Below the pieces are notes generated by a model. It was not told the origin of the DNA, searched no databases, and saw only the letters and a list, made by a program, of their open reading frames with translations. A DNA stretch of 64,000 nucleotides, taken from CAVVNN01 sp963838035. GTDB lineage: Bacteria; Actinomycetota; Thermoleophilia; Solirubrobacterales; 70-9. The translations under genes and the position numbers were made by a program. Location: contig CAWIPM010000008.1 in NCBI GenBank assembly GCA_963838035.1, positions 143,218 to 207,217 on the forward strand. The letters run 5' to 3'. This document shows, one piece after another, positions 43,587 to 52,890 of this stretch (position 1 is the first letter of the stretch; every line of letters starts with the position of its first letter).

Positions 43587-44720
43587 TCAGCGGCCGAACC
43601 AGCGGGCGCGGCGGTGCGCGCCGAATTGCTCCTTCTCGGCGACGAGCGTGGCGGAGGGCTCCTGGAACGCGCCGGTCGGCTTCGGGCCGGAGAAGAAGTC
43701 GACGTCGACCCGACCGACCCGGCCCGCGCCGAACTCGATGTAGCAGGAGCCGAGCCCGTCGTAGCCCCCCGGCTGCTCGACGCCCCGCATCGCCGCGATC
43801 ACCGACGCGGCGACGACGCGCGCCGCTCCCTCGGCGAACCCCCCCGCCTTCGGCACTCCGACGGTGGCGACGTCGCCGACCGCGTACACGCCCGGGAAAC
43901 GCGTCTCCAACGTCTTCGAGTCCACCGGCACGTACCCGTCGACCGTCATGCCGCTCTCGATGACGACGTCGGGGGCGCGGTGCTTGGGAACCCCGAGGAA
44001 GAGGTCGTACGGCATCTCGCTGCCGTCCTCGAACACCACGACGCTGCGCTCGGGGTCGAGCGAGCTGACGCGCAGGCCCGGCGTGAACGCGATGCCGCAC
44101 TCTGCGAACGCGGTCAGCAGGGCCGCGGAGGTTTCGGGCGAGGGAGGGACCGGGCTCGGCAACGGGGTGAAGAGGGAGATCTCGCAATCGCCGCGCACTC
44201 CACGCGCCGAGAGGTAGTCGTGCAGCAGCAACGCCGCCTCGCTCGGCGCCGGCGGGCACTTGTACGGCGCTCCGCAGACGCCGATGACCGCCCGTCCCTG
44301 CGTGAATGAGGGAAGCAGCTCGCCTACCCGTTCGGCGCCCGGCACCGAGTAGAACTCGTTCCCAGCCTCGACGAGCCCCGGCGTGGCGTCCATGTCATAG
44401 TCGGCGCCAAGCGCGATGACCAAAACGTCGCCCCTGTGCACGCCACTCTCGGTGGTGGCGCTTCGCGCCTCGGGGTCGATCGCAACGATCGTCTCCTGCA
44501 GGAAGCGAACCCGGGGCTTGACGAAGTCGCTGTAGGGGAGGCGTACGGCCTCGGCCGTCATTCGCCCGAACATCACGTCGAGCTTCGAGAACCCGAAGAC
44601 GAACGAGTCGCTCTCGTCGATCAAGGTCACCTCGACCTCGTCGCCGAGCCCCTCCGACAGCATCGTGGCCAGCTCGAGTCCGCCAAACCCGGCACCGAGA
44701 ACGAGGACCTCAGTCGCCAT
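43587..44720 (-). CDS. NAD(P)/FAD oxidoreductase, sulfide:quinone-reductase-like
   Basis: A 377-residue flavoprotein of the two-dinucleotide-binding fold. The N-terminal FAD motif is LGAGFGGLE (9-17), and the late FAD motif is GVYAVGDVAT. CGAPYKCPPAPSEAA (149-163) is typical of the sulfide:quinone oxidoreductase and related families, with Cys149 and Cys155. The third SQR cysteine is not evident, so true sulfide oxidation is uncertain. It probably reduces quinone at the membrane. The next gene upstream in the run is the 44739 methyltransferase. Confidence 0.82.
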   Translation of the reverse strand: MATEVLVLGAGFGGLELATMLSEGLGDEVEVTLIDESDSFVFGFSKLDVMFGRMTAEAVRLPYSDFVKPRVRFLQETIVAIDPEARSATTESGVHRGDVLVIALGADYDMDATPGLVEAGNEFYSVPGAERVGELLPSFTQGRAVIGVCGAPYKCPPAPSEAALLLHDYLSARGVRGDCEISLFTPLPSPVPPSPETSAALLTAFAECGIAFTPGLRVSSLDPERSVVVFEDGSEMPYDLFLGVPKHRAPDVVIESGMTVDGYVPVDSKTLETRFPGVYAVGDVATVGVPKAGGFAEGAARVVAASVIAAMRGVEQPGGYDGLGSCYIEFGAGRVGRVDVDFFSGPKPTGAFQEPSATLVAEKEQFGAHRRARWFGR

Positions 44721-44738
44721 GCCGCGACCTTACCGCCT

Positions 44739-45326
44739 TCACCGGGGTGTCAGGCGCGCGAAGTAGCCGAACCAATAGCCGGAACGCTCCTCGAAGGCGA
44801 GGCCCGCTTCGGCGGCTTGGCGCTTCAGGCCGGCAAGTGTCGTGAAATGGGGATCGCCGAACAGCTCGCCGACCACGAGGCGGCCGCTGGGGGTGAGGAC
44901 TCGGCCGATCTCCTCGAGGGCGGCGACTGGGTCGGGGATCTCACCGAGGACGGCGGTCAGGACCACGGCGTCCATCGTGGCATCCCGATAGGGGAGGGCG
45001 GTGGCATCGCCCTGGGTGGGAACGACGGTCGCCAGGCCGTGCTCCGCCACGCGCCGCATGACGTGGTCGAGAAACTCCTGCTGGAGGTCGAAGACCTCGA
45101 TCGTGCCCTCAGGGCCGACCCACTCCGCCATCTCGATCGTGTAGTAGCCGATGCCGGGGCCGATCTCCAGGACCCGCTCTCCGAGCTCCGGGCGCAGGAC
45201 CGCGCGCAGCCGGTCGCGGGTGATGATCGGGTGCGGCGCTTCGACCCAGAAGCGCTGGCCGTAGGGACAGGCGGAGGGGTTCTTGCGCCACCACAGTGCC
45301 GCCGCGACAACCGCAGCCGCCGCCAA
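44739..45326 (-). CDS. SAM-dependent methyltransferase, membrane-anchored
   Basis: A 195-residue class I methyltransferase with SAM motif I VLEIGPGIGYYT, the acidic motif II (VFDLQQEF) and VVLTAVLGEIPDP. The N-terminal AAAAVVAAALWW is hydrophobic enough for a membrane anchor. The TTG start at 45326 has AGAAGG nine bases upstream; translation could begin a few codons earlier. The substrate is unknown. It lies downstream of the small protein and epimerase genes on the same strand. Confidence 0.82.
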   Translation of the reverse strand: MAAAAVVAAALWWRKNPSACPYGQRFWVEAPHPIITRDRLRAVLRPELGERVLEIGPGIGYYTIEMAEWVGPEGTIEVFDLQQEFLDHVMRRVAEHGLATVVPTQGDATALPYRDATMDAVVLTAVLGEIPDPVAALEEIGRVLTPSGRLVVGELFGDPHFTTLAGLKRQAAEAGLAFEERSGYWFGYFARLTPR

Positions 45327-45346
45327 TCCAAGTGCCCTTCTAATCC

Positions 45347-45556
45347 TCAGAAACCAACCCTGTGCTCGCCGGAATCGATGCGGAGAAAGGCGACCTTGCC
45401 GAGGTAGAGGGCGACCACGCCGTCCTCGGTATGGAGGTCGTGCCAGCCCCCCTTCTCGAGCTGCTTGCGAAGGTCCTTGAGGTCGTCGTCGGCAAGCCGG
45501 GCGGAGATCACCTGGCCACCCTCGAAACCGATCTCCACACGCTGCGCGTCTGCCAT
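45347..45556 (-). CDS. Small conserved protein following the epimerase gene
   Basis: A 69-residue cytoplasmic protein. The ATG at 45556 overlaps the TGA stop of the epimerase (TGATG) and has GGAGG six bases upstream, so translation is coupled. The sequence alternates charged and hydrophobic residues (VEIGFEGGQVISARLADDDL) and ends in a probable beta strand (YLGKVAFLRID). I do not recognise a domain. Confidence 0.7.
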   Translation of the reverse strand: MADAQRVEIGFEGGQVISARLADDDLKDLRKQLEKGGWHDLHTEDGVVALYLGKVAFLRIDSGEHRVGF

Positions 45557-45966
45557 CAATGCCCTCCTGCCGGTTCGACGATCTCGGTCAGCACCCCGCC
45601 GGTGGAGCGGGGGTGAAGGAAGGCGACGCGACTGTCGCGGATACCCACCCGCGGCTCGGCGTCGATCAGCTCGATGCCGGCAGCGGACACACGGGCAAGG
45701 GCCGCATCGATGTCGTCGACCGCGTAGGCGACATGGTGCAGGCCGGGGCCCCTGCGCGCGAGGAACTTGCCGACCGCGGTCTCGGGGCCAAGCGGCGCCA
45801 GCAACTCGACGTGCCCGCCGCCGACGTTCAGCAGCACCGCCTCGACGCCCTGCGACTCGACGGTCTCGCGGTGCGCGGGTTCCATCTCGAAGCTGTCGCG
45901 ATAGAGCGCCATCCCCGCGTCGATGTCCTCGACGGCGACGCCAATGTGGTCGATCCCTCCAAACAC
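45556..45966 (-). CDS. mce: Methylmalonyl-CoA epimerase (VOC family)
   Basis: A 136-residue glyoxalase-fold enzyme that converts (S)- to (R)-methylmalonyl-CoA. Metal ligands are recognisable: the His of GGIDHIGVAV, the Glu/His of VELLAPLG, GPGLHHVAYAVDDI and the terminal ILTEIVE-like VLTEIVEPA. I placed the start at GTG 45966 (VFGGIDHIG), where the family begins; a longer frame from 46029 reads a repeat-derived leader. It supplies the step between pccB and the mutase, 41-45 kb away. Confidence 0.88.
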   Translation of the reverse strand: MFGGIDHIGVAVEDIDAGMALYRDSFEMEPAHRETVESQGVEAVLLNVGGGHVELLAPLGPETAVGKFLARRGPGLHHVAYAVDDIDAALARVSAAGIELIDAEPRVGIRDSRVAFLHPRSTGGVLTEIVEPAGGH

Positions 45967-46002
45967 GGGCGCCAGTCTACGCAGACCCGCCTCCGCGGTT
46001 CC

Positions 46003-46034
46003 CTTCCCCGCTGTTCGAGGCAAAGGCACAGCGG
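46003..46034. repeat. Copy c of a short dispersed repeat
   Basis: CCGCTGTTCGAGGCAAAGGC with flanks, between mce and the DUF1385 gene. It forms CCGCTGT...ACAGCGG arms and shares the GGCAAAGG and CAGCGG core with copies b and d. Confidence 0.4.
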
Positions 46035-46037
46035 AGC

Positions 46038-46844
46038 CTAGGAAGAGTGCTCCACCCGCAGGATCTCGGCAAGCGCGGCCACCCCCACCTGCATCTGCTC
46101 GGCGCTCGGCTCCTTGGTCGCGACGAGGCGCTGGATCTCCCGGCCGGGGGTGTGGAACGCCTCCGCCAGCAGGTCGCCATGATGGCGGTCGCTCCAGGCG
46201 AACATCTCCACCGCGATCGAGGCGCCGGCGAGACCGACCGCGGCCCGGGCCAGCGGCCCGGGCTTCTCGATCAGCCGCTCCAGCAGCACCGTGCCGCCGG
46301 CCGAGAGCAACATCATCGGAACGATCAGATTGGAGCCGCAGCGGTCGTGCTCCTTGGGCACGGATGCCGGGTCCTCGACGCCCTGCTCGTAGGCGGCGAT
46401 CGCCTTGTGCTCGACCCCGTGGTAGGCGGCGAGGTCGCGGTCCATCAGCGCCACCATCGCGGGCGCCGCGCCGAGCACCTGGACCAGGCCCTCGCGCAGC
46501 GCCGAGGGGCGGCGCCGGCTGCGCAGGGCCGCGGTCATGACCAGGGTCGTCCCAATCGCGGCGAGGACCCGCCTGTTTTCGAACGGCAGCTTCGCGTCGG
46601 GCATCCGCCGCCGGACTATCGGCAGCACCGCCATCGCCTCGGCCAATTTCACCGGGCCGCGCAGGCCCGGCGCGCGCTCGAGGAGGCGAGGCGCCAACTC
46701 GGGTTTGCGCTCCGAGGCAACCTCGACCCGCCCGTCATCGGCTCGCACCGCGGCGGCCCAGTGGGTCGGACCGTGAACCAGCAGCCCGTTTCGAAGCGCC
46801 ATCCCGCCAAGCCGCAGCTTCTCCGCCTTTTTCTCCGAAGCCAT
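46038..46844 (-). CDS. DUF1385 family membrane protein
   Basis: A 268-residue protein. The family core YHGVEHKAIAAYEQG followed by EHDRCGSNL (usually H-RCGT) is clear, with hydrophobic segments around residues 100-135 and 180-215. The His, Glu and Cys of this core suggest a metal-binding enzyme, but the function is unknown. The ATG at 46844 follows CTAAGGTGAGGGC, and the bases just before it (CCTCCTAAGGTGAGG) can fold to hide the ribosome site. Confidence 0.85.
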   Translation of the reverse strand: MASEKKAEKLRLGGMALRNGLLVHGPTHWAAAVRADDGRVEVASERKPELAPRLLERAPGLRGPVKLAEAMAVLPIVRRRMPDAKLPFENRRVLAAIGTTLVMTAALRSRRRPSALREGLVQVLGAAPAMVALMDRDLAAYHGVEHKAIAAYEQGVEDPASVPKEHDRCGSNLIVPMMLLSAGGTVLLERLIEKPGPLARAAVGLAGASIAVEMFAWSDRHHGDLLAEAFHTPGREIQRLVATKEPSAEQMQVGVAALAEILRVEHSS

Positions 46845-47049
46845 GCCCTCACCTTAGGAGGTCGGGGTTGCGAGCTGCGCTCACCGAATACGTAGAGGCG
46901 CCGGGTTGCCCCGGCGCCTCTCCCCCCTTTGATGAAGCCCCGACCGGAGGCCCCCAGTCCAGGCCTCCGGCCGGCGTGTCGGCTCTCCCTGGCTCTAGCT
47001 TGGAAAGCCGCCCTATAAACAACGGGGGCTCAGGGAAGTTGCGCCGCGA
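46845..47049. other. Intergenic region with two strong hairpins
   Basis: No coding sequence is supported. An 11-bp perfect stem, GAGGCGCCGGG (46895-46905) with CCCGGCGCCTC (46910-46920), is followed on the plus strand by TCCCCCCTTT. A second stem, CCGGAGGCC (46944-46952) with GGCCTCCGG (46962-46970), lies beside it. They sit between rarA and the DUF1385 gene, both minus strand, and may be terminators or part of a small RNA or leader. Confidence 0.55.
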
Positions 47050-48384
47050 TCAAGACCGGCGGAATCGCTCACGAAGACTGTCGAGACGGCGCGCCAGCTC
47101 GGCCTCGAAGCCGCGGTCGGTGGGCGCGTAGAAACGAGCGTTCTCGAGGCCCTCGGGGAGAAGCTGCTGGGAGCTGACGGCGGCGGGCTCGTCGTGCGCG
47201 TAGCGGTAGCCGCACACCGCGGCCGAGCTGCTTTGCGCCGGGGTAGTGAGCGTCGCGGAGATAGTCCGGCGGAGGCTTGGCGCCGTTGCGCGCGCACCTC
47301 GGCCCTGGCGGCGGAGAGCCCCTTGTAGGAGGCGTTGGACTTCGGCGCCAGCGCCAGGTGGACCGCGGCCTGGGCCAGGTTCAGCGCGCACTCCGGCAGC
47401 CCGACCCGGTCGACCGCCCGCGCCGCGGCGTCGGCGACGAGCAACGCCTGCGGGTCGGCGTTGCCGATGTCCTCGGAGGCGAGGATGACCATGCGGCGGG
47501 CGATGAAGCGCGGGTCCTCGCCGCCCTCCAGCATCACCGCCAGGTAGTAGAGGGAGGCGTCGACGTCGGAGCCGCGGGTCGACTTGATCCAGGCCGAGAT
47601 GAAGTCGTAGTGGCGGTCGCCCTCGCGGTCGTAGTCGAGCGCCTTGCGCTGCAGGGCGTCCTCGATCGCGGCGACGTCGACCGCCTCGCCCCGCGCTCGC
47701 TCCGATCGCCCGCTCGAGGGCCGAGAGCGCCACCCGGGCATCTCCGCCGCAGCGGTGCGACGAGCATCGCCAGCGCCGCGTCCTCGACCGGCGGCGGGTC
47801 GGTGAGCCCCGCTCGGCATCGCCCAGCGCCCGCCGCAACAGCGTCTCCACCTGCTCCGGGATCCAGCGGTCGCAGCTCATATATCTGGCACCTGGAGAGC
47901 AGCGCCGAGTTCACCTCGAAGTAGGGGTTCTCCGTCGTGGCCCCGATCAGTGTCAGCAACCCCTCCTCGACCGCCGGCAGCAACGCGTCCTGCTGCGCCT
48001 TGTTGAAGCGGTGGATCTCATCGAGGAAGAGCACCGTGGGGCGCCCGCTTCCCAGCCGCCGCTCCCTGGCCCGCTCGATCACGGCGCGGATCTCAGCCCG
48101 CCCCGCGTTCACCGCCGACTCCTCCTCGAACGCCCCCTCCGCCCCGGCCGCCGCGATCCGCGCCAGCGTCGTCTTCCCCGCCCCCGGCGGCCCATAGAGG
48201 ATCGCGCTGTGGGGATGTCCGCTCTCGATCGAGGTCCGCAGCGCGGAGCCCGCCCCAAGGATGTGCTCCTGCCCCACCAGCTCGTCCAAGCTGCGCGGCC
48301 GCATCCGCACCGCCAGAGGCGCATCCGCAGCTACGACGGCTGGCGGGGGCGCTCTTCGCTCGTCTCGAACAGCTGATCGTCCAC
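47050..48384 (-). CDS. rarA: Replication-associated recombination AAA+ ATPase RarA/MgsA, frame disrupted
   Basis: A clear RarA spread over all three minus frames. It starts at GTG 48384 (VDDQLFETSEERPRQ), then shifts frame near 48347 to reach RMRPRSLDELVGQEHILG. Walker A GPPGAGKTTL, Walker B LFLDEIHRF and the sensor IGATTENP are intact. Further shifts occur near 47859 (CCC), 47808 (GGGG run), 47750, 47700, 47280 and 47225. The last piece, YAPTDRGFEAELARR, ends at 47050. Every domain is conserved after each shift, and several shifts fall at C/G runs, so base-calling error is more likely than a pseudogene. RarA acts at stalled replication forks. Confidence 0.85.
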
Positions 48385-48497
48385 CGAGCTGAGTATGAGG
48401 GAGGCGGGGGAGGTCTCGACGGAGCCTCCCCGCTGTTGCGCGACGGCTGAGGCCTCCCCCGATCGCCTCCCCCTCACCACCGCCTTAGAATCGCTGC

Positions 48498-50094
48498 ATG
48501 GAGAGCGCCACGCAGAGCCCCCCCGCCCAGTCCACCCTCGAGTCATTCAACCCCGCCACCGGAGAGCTGGTCGGCTCCGTCGCGACGATCACCCCCGAGC
48601 AGGTGCAGGAAGTGGTCGACGACGTTGCCCGCATCCAGCCCGCCTGGGCCGAGCTGAGCCTCGCCGACCGCGCCGCGCTATATGCGCCGGGCCGCGGACG
48701 CGCTCCTCGACGAGATCGACGAGATCGCCGACCTCCTGGTCGCCGAGCAAGGCAAGCCGCGGGTCGAGGCCTACACGATGGAGCTGCTGCCGACCGTCGA
48801 CGCCCTGCACTGGTGCGCCAAGGCCGGCCCCAAGATCCTCGCCGAGGAGAAGGTGCGGATGTCGCAGGCCTTCACGCTGAGCAAGAAAGCCCACTTCTCC
48901 TACGAGCCGATCGGCGTGGTCGGCGTCATCGCGCCCTGGAACTACCCCTGGTCGATCCCCTTCGGAGAGGTGGCGATCGCGCTGATGGCCGGTAACGGCG
49001 TCGTCCTCAAGCCGGCCAGCCTCACCCCGCTGCTGGGCGAGGCGATCCGCCGCGTGTTCGAGAGGGGCGGCCTGCCCGAGGGCCTGGTCAGGGTCGTCCA
49101 CGGCGGCGGCGCGGTCGGCGACGCGCTGGCGCGCTCGAGCGTCGGCAAGGTCTTCTTCACCGGCTCGGTCGAGGTCGGCCGCAAGGTCGGCGAGGTCTGT
49201 GCGCAGCGGCTCAAGGGCTCGGTCCTGGAGTTGGGCGGCAAGGACCCGATGATCGTCTGCGCCGACGCCGACCTCGACAACGCCGTCTCCGGCGCCGTCT
49301 GGGGCGGCTTTGCCAACGCCGGCCAGACCTGCTCGGGAATCGAGCGCGTATACGTGGTTCGCGAGGTCGCGGACCGCTTCGTCGAGGGCGTTGCCGCCGA
49401 GGCCCGGAAGCTGCGCCTCGGCAATCCCGTCGATTGGGAGACCGAGATAGGCCCGATGACCTCGGACGGTCAGTACGAGATCGTGCGCGAGCTGATCGAC
49501 GACGCTGTCGCCTCCGGCGCGACCATGCTCTGCGGCGGCACCACCGAAGTCGCCGGGCTCCCCGGCAAGTTCGTCGCCCCCACGGTGCTCACCGGGGTCA
49601 CGGACGAGATGCGGATCATGAAGGAGGAGATCTTCGGCCCGGTGCTGCCGATCGTCGTCGTCGAGAGCGAGCAGGAGGCGATCGAGCGCGCCAACGACTC
49701 CGAGTTCGGCCTCGGCGCCTCGGTCTGGACCAAGGACCGCCAGAAGGGCGAGCGGATCGCCCGGCGGATCGAATCCGGCATGGTCTGGATCAACGACCAC
49801 TCCTTCAGCCACGGCGCCTGCCAGTGCTCGTGGGGCGGGGTCAAGGACTCCGGCGTCGGCCGTTCACACTCGAAATTCGGCTTCTACGAGTGCGTGAACA
49901 TCAAGATGAACGCCTGGGAGCCCGGCCTCGCCCGCGACTTCTGGTGGCACCCCTACGACAGCACCCTGGGCGAGGCGGTGCGGGCCTCGGCAAAGCTCCT
50001 CTACGGCAAGGGCTCGACGCGGACCAAGGCCCTGCGCGAGGGCGCGGCGCCGCTGCTGAAGGTCGGCGGCCGCACCCTCCGCAAGCGCCGTTGA
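48498..50094 (+). CDS. NAD-dependent aldehyde dehydrogenase, one frameshift
   Basis: An ALDH of about 530 residues. The N-terminal part (MESATQSPPAQ to LADRAAL) reads in one frame to about 48676. The rest (MRRAADALLDEIDEIA onward) reads in another, and one missing base in the GCGCGC-like stretch before TATATG explains the break. Catalytic features are intact: Asn in APWNYPWSIP, Glu in VLELGGKDPM and Cys in NAGQTCSGIERV. A C-terminal extension of about 40 residues ends in KVGGRTLRKRR. The substrate is unknown. Confidence 0.88.
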
Positions 50095-50095
50095 T

Positions 50096-50458
50096 TCAGC
50101 CGCCTTTGATGACGACCGTCTTGGAGGTTGCTGCGCCGCAGCCGGCCGCGGGCTTCACTTCGGCATAGATCCGGTAGGGAAGCTGGCCCTTGAAGTGGAG
50201 GCCTTCGGGTCCGACTTTCCAGCGACCCTTTTCGTCAGAGGTGTCCCGTCCCAGCACGCCGTGGCCCTGCTGCTTCAGCACCACACTGCGATCGGCGACG
50301 CAGCGCCCGCTCGGCGACTTCACCTTGCCGAAGTAGCCGTAGGGGCTGATCTGCAGAGTCGTCTTCGCGCTCGCCCCGGCACCCGCCGGTGCCAGGGCAA
50401 GGAGGCCGGCCGCCATCATGACCGCGAGCGCCGCCCGGATCCTGTTCCCTCTATTCAA
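50096..50458 (-). CDS. Small secreted protein of unknown function
   Basis: A 120-residue exported protein. The TTG start at 50458 has AAGGAGG six bases upstream. The signal peptide is MNRGNRIRAALAVMMAAGLL continuing to APAGAGASA. The mature part has two cysteines and a beta-sandwich-like layout (VVLKQQGHGVLGRDTSDEKG, GRWKVG), reminiscent of carboxypeptidase-regulatory or Ig-like folds. It converges on the aldehyde dehydrogenase. Confidence 0.75.
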   Translation of the reverse strand: MNRGNRIRAALAVMMAAGLLALAPAGAGASAKTTLQISPYGYFGKVKSPSGRCVADRSVVLKQQGHGVLGRDTSDEKGRWKVGPEGLHFKGQLPYRIYAEVKPAAGCGAATSKTVVIKGG

Positions 50459-50534
50459 ACCATTCCTCCTTGTTGTGAACGCCTCATGGCAGACGAGCTG
50501 TGCAGCGCCAGCCTAGACGGTCACAATCCCCACG

Positions 50535-51203
50535 GTGAAGCCAGGCGTGGGGACAGAAGAGTTGGCGCTGAGCCTTGCCGGGCTGCGGCGCGACTACGGC
50601 GAACGGACAGCGCTTGACGGCGTTTCGCTGGAGCTGGGAGCCGGCCGCTCGCTGGTGGTGCTGGGCCCGAACGGCGCCGGCAAGACGACTCTGCTGCGCA
50701 TCCTCGCCACACTGCTGCGCCCGAGCGGCGGCGAGGTGCGGGTGCTGGGATGCGAGCTGCCGCGCGAGGCCTGGAGGCTGCGCGGCCGGATCGGCTACCT
50801 CGGCCACGAGCCGCTGCTCTACCGAGACCTGACCGGGCGCGAGAACCTGCGCTTCCACGCCCGCCTGCACGGGATCGCCGGCGAGCGGGCCAAGGCGCGG
50901 ACCGCCGAGCTGCTCTCGGCGGTCGGATTGGAGCGCCGCGCCGACGAGCGGGTCGCCGACCTCTCCGCAGGGATGCGCCAGCGGCTCGCCATCTGCCGCT
51001 GCGTCCTGCACGAGCCCGAGCTGCTGCTCCTCGACGAGCCCGACTCCAACCTCGACGCCGAAGGGCGGGAGCTGGCCCGGAGGCTGATCGGCCCCCGCGG
51101 CGGGCGCACCCGGGCCCTGGTCACCCACGACCCCGAGCGCTTCCTGCCCGAGGCCGACCAGGTGCTTCGACTCGGAATCGACGCGACGGCGGCGGTCTCG
51201 TGA
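50535..51203 (+). CDS. ccmA: Haem exporter ATP-binding protein CcmA
   Basis: A 222-residue ABC ATPase of the cytochrome c maturation system I. Walker A is LGPNGAGKTTLL, the signature LSAGMRQRLAICRCV and Walker B LLLLDEPDSNLD. GTG start at 50535. It powers release of holo-CcmE with CcmB and CcmC. The ccmB start overlaps its stop (GTGA). Identity as CcmA rests on the following ccmB and ccmC genes. Confidence 0.9.
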   Translation: MKPGVGTEELALSLAGLRRDYGERTALDGVSLELGAGRSLVVLGPNGAGKTTLLRILATLLRPSGGEVRVLGCELPREAWRLRGRIGYLGHEPLLYRDLTGRENLRFHARLHGIAGERAKARTAELLSAVGLERRADERVADLSAGMRQRLAICRCVLHEPELLLLDEPDSNLDAEGRELARRLIGPRGGRTRALVTHDPERFLPEADQVLRLGIDATAAVS

Positions 51204-51880
51204 CCGCCTCCCGCGCAGCTTTCGCGGCGATCCTCGGCAAGGACCTGCGCGCGGAGCTGCGCACCCTGCAGTCGCTGCCGGCGATGGCCCTGTTCGCGGT
51301 AACGACGTTCGTCATCTTCCGCTTCGGTCTCGACCGCACAGCCCTCAGCGGCAGCCTCGCCGCCGGCGTGCTCTGGGCGACGCTGCTGTTCGCCTCCGTG
51401 CTCGGCATCAACCGCCTCTTCGTCGCCGAGCGGGAGGAGGGTGGCTTCGACGCGATCCGCCTCGCTCCGATCGACCGCACCGCGCTGTTCGCCGCCAAGG
51501 CCGGCGTGCTCCTCGCCTACCTGCTGGTGCTGGAGCTGGTCGTCGTCCCCGTCTTCACCCTCTTCTTCCTCGACTCGGCCGCCGCCTGGCCGCCGCTGGC
51601 CGCGGTCCTCTTGCTTGCCGACCTGGGCCTCGCCGCCACCGGCACGCTGATCTCCTCGATGGCGGTGCACTCGCGCGCACGCGACCTGGTCGTCCCCCTG
51701 GTGCTGCTTCCGCTCGTGGTGCCGCTGATGATCGCCGCCACCGGCGCGAGCGAGCCGCTGCTGGCGGTGGGCGGTCCCGGTTACCACCGCTTCTGGGCCT
51801 GGCTGGCGGTCCTCGGCCTATACGATCTGATCTTCGGCCTGGTCGGATACGCGGTGTTCGACTTCCTCCTCGAGGACTGA
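51200..51880 (+). CDS. ccmB: Haem exporter permease CcmB
   Basis: A 226-residue membrane protein with six predicted helices, starting at the GTG that overlaps the ccmA stop. The N-terminal FAAILGKDLRAELRTLQSLP and central NRLFVAEREEGGFDAIRLAP are typical of CcmB. Its TGA stop overlaps the ATG of ccmC (ATGA), so the three are translationally coupled. Confidence 0.92.
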   Translation: MTASRAAFAAILGKDLRAELRTLQSLPAMALFAVTTFVIFRFGLDRTALSGSLAAGVLWATLLFASVLGINRLFVAEREEGGFDAIRLAPIDRTALFAAKAGVLLAYLLVLELVVVPVFTLFFLDSAAAWPPLAAVLLLADLGLAATGTLISSMAVHSRARDLVVPLVLLPLVVPLMIAATGASEPLLAVGGPGYHRFWAWLAVLGLYDLIFGLVGYAVFDFLLED

Positions 51881-52632
51881 TGGTCCGTCGCTCCCACCGC
51901 GATAAACGCATGTACGGCAAAGGACTGAGACCCCTCTCGATCGCGACCGTCGTGGCGATCGTCGCTGCCCTCTCGCTCGTCTTCTTCTACGCGCCGCTGG
52001 ACGCCGATCAGGGCTTCGTCCAGAAGATCTTCTACCTGCACGTGCCGCTGGCGATAACGGCTCTCGTCGGCTTCATCGTCGGGGGCGCCTTCGCGATCGC
52101 CCACCTGCGCAGCGGCGATCGGCGCTGGGACGCCTACTCATACGTCTCGATCCACATCTCGGTGATCTTCGGCGTCGCGGTGCTTCTCACCGGCTCCATC
52201 TGGGCCAGGGCCTCCTGGGGGCACTGGTGGGTCTGGGACGAGCCGACCCTGGTCAGCTTCCTGATCGTCTTCCTTCTCTACGCGACCTACTACCCGTTCC
52301 GCTACGCGATCGAGGACCCTGAGCGCCAGGCGCGTTATGCGTCGGTCTTCGCGGTCACCGCGGGGGCCTTCGTGCCGCTCAACTTCCTCGCCGTGCGGAT
52401 GGCGCAGAGCCTCGTCCACCCGCGCGTCTTCGCCACCACCAACGGCGGGCTGCCGGGGTCGATGATGCTGACCTTCCTCGTCTGCCTGGCCGCGATCGCC
52501 CTGCTCTGGGTGACGCTGGTTAAGTTCGAGCTGACCGCGAAGAGCGCCTCGGGCCAGGTCAAGCGGCTGCGCCGCGCCCTCGACGCGCCGGCGAGCGGCT
52601 CGCGAGCGCGGATCGCTCCGGAGGTGAGCTAG
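51880..52632 (+). CDS. ccmC: Haem-handling membrane protein CcmC
   Basis: A 250-residue member of the haem-handling family with six membrane helices. The WWD motif that binds haem is intact (WGHWWVWDEPTL), and the flanking external histidines are plausible in YLHVPLA and RMAQSLVHP. It loads haem onto CcmE for cytochrome c assembly. ccmE, ccmF and ccmH are not in this window. Confidence 0.94.
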   Translation: MVRRSHRDKRMYGKGLRPLSIATVVAIVAALSLVFFYAPLDADQGFVQKIFYLHVPLAITALVGFIVGGAFAIAHLRSGDRRWDAYSYVSIHISVIFGVAVLLTGSIWARASWGHWWVWDEPTLVSFLIVFLLYATYYPFRYAIEDPERQARYASVFAVTAGAFVPLNFLAVRMAQSLVHPRVFATTNGGLPGSMMLTFLVCLAAIALLWVTLVKFELTAKSASGQVKRLRRALDAPASGSRARIAPEVS

Positions 52633-52890
52633 ATGCCCGCGCTGCCCCTCGACGAGGCGGGCAAGTACGTCGCCGGCGCCTACGTCGTCTTCCTCGCCCT
52701 GATCGTCGTCTACGTCGCGATCATGGCCGCCAAGCTGCAGCGAATCGAGCGCGAGCTACGCGAATTAGCGGGATTTGCCGAGCAAGGTGAGCACCACCCC
52801 GGCATGCCCGGACGCGAAGCAGAAGACATGCCGGGCATTGATTCAACCCAGCCCCCTGTCGAGCACTCCCAAGGTGTCGCCGATGTCTGA
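52633..52890 (+). CDS. CcmD-like small membrane protein
   Basis: An 85-residue protein starting right after the ccmC stop. A single membrane helix (VAGAYVVFLALIVVYVAIMA) is followed by a charged KLQRIERELREL, the standard CcmD layout. CcmD releases holo-CcmE from CcmABC. The C-terminal about 35 residues are an unusual Pro/Gly/His-rich tail, and the last eight bases overlap hemA. Confidence 0.8.
   Translation: MPALPLDEAGKYVAGAYVVFLALIVVYVAIMAAKLQRIERELRELAGFAEQGEHHPGMPGREAEDMPGIDSTQPPVEHSQGVADV

Noticed and set aside
46890..46975. Hairpins near 46.9 kb as an actinobacterial 6C RNA
   Set aside because: The C-run lies between stems rather than in the two loops, so the hallmark of 6C RNA is missing.
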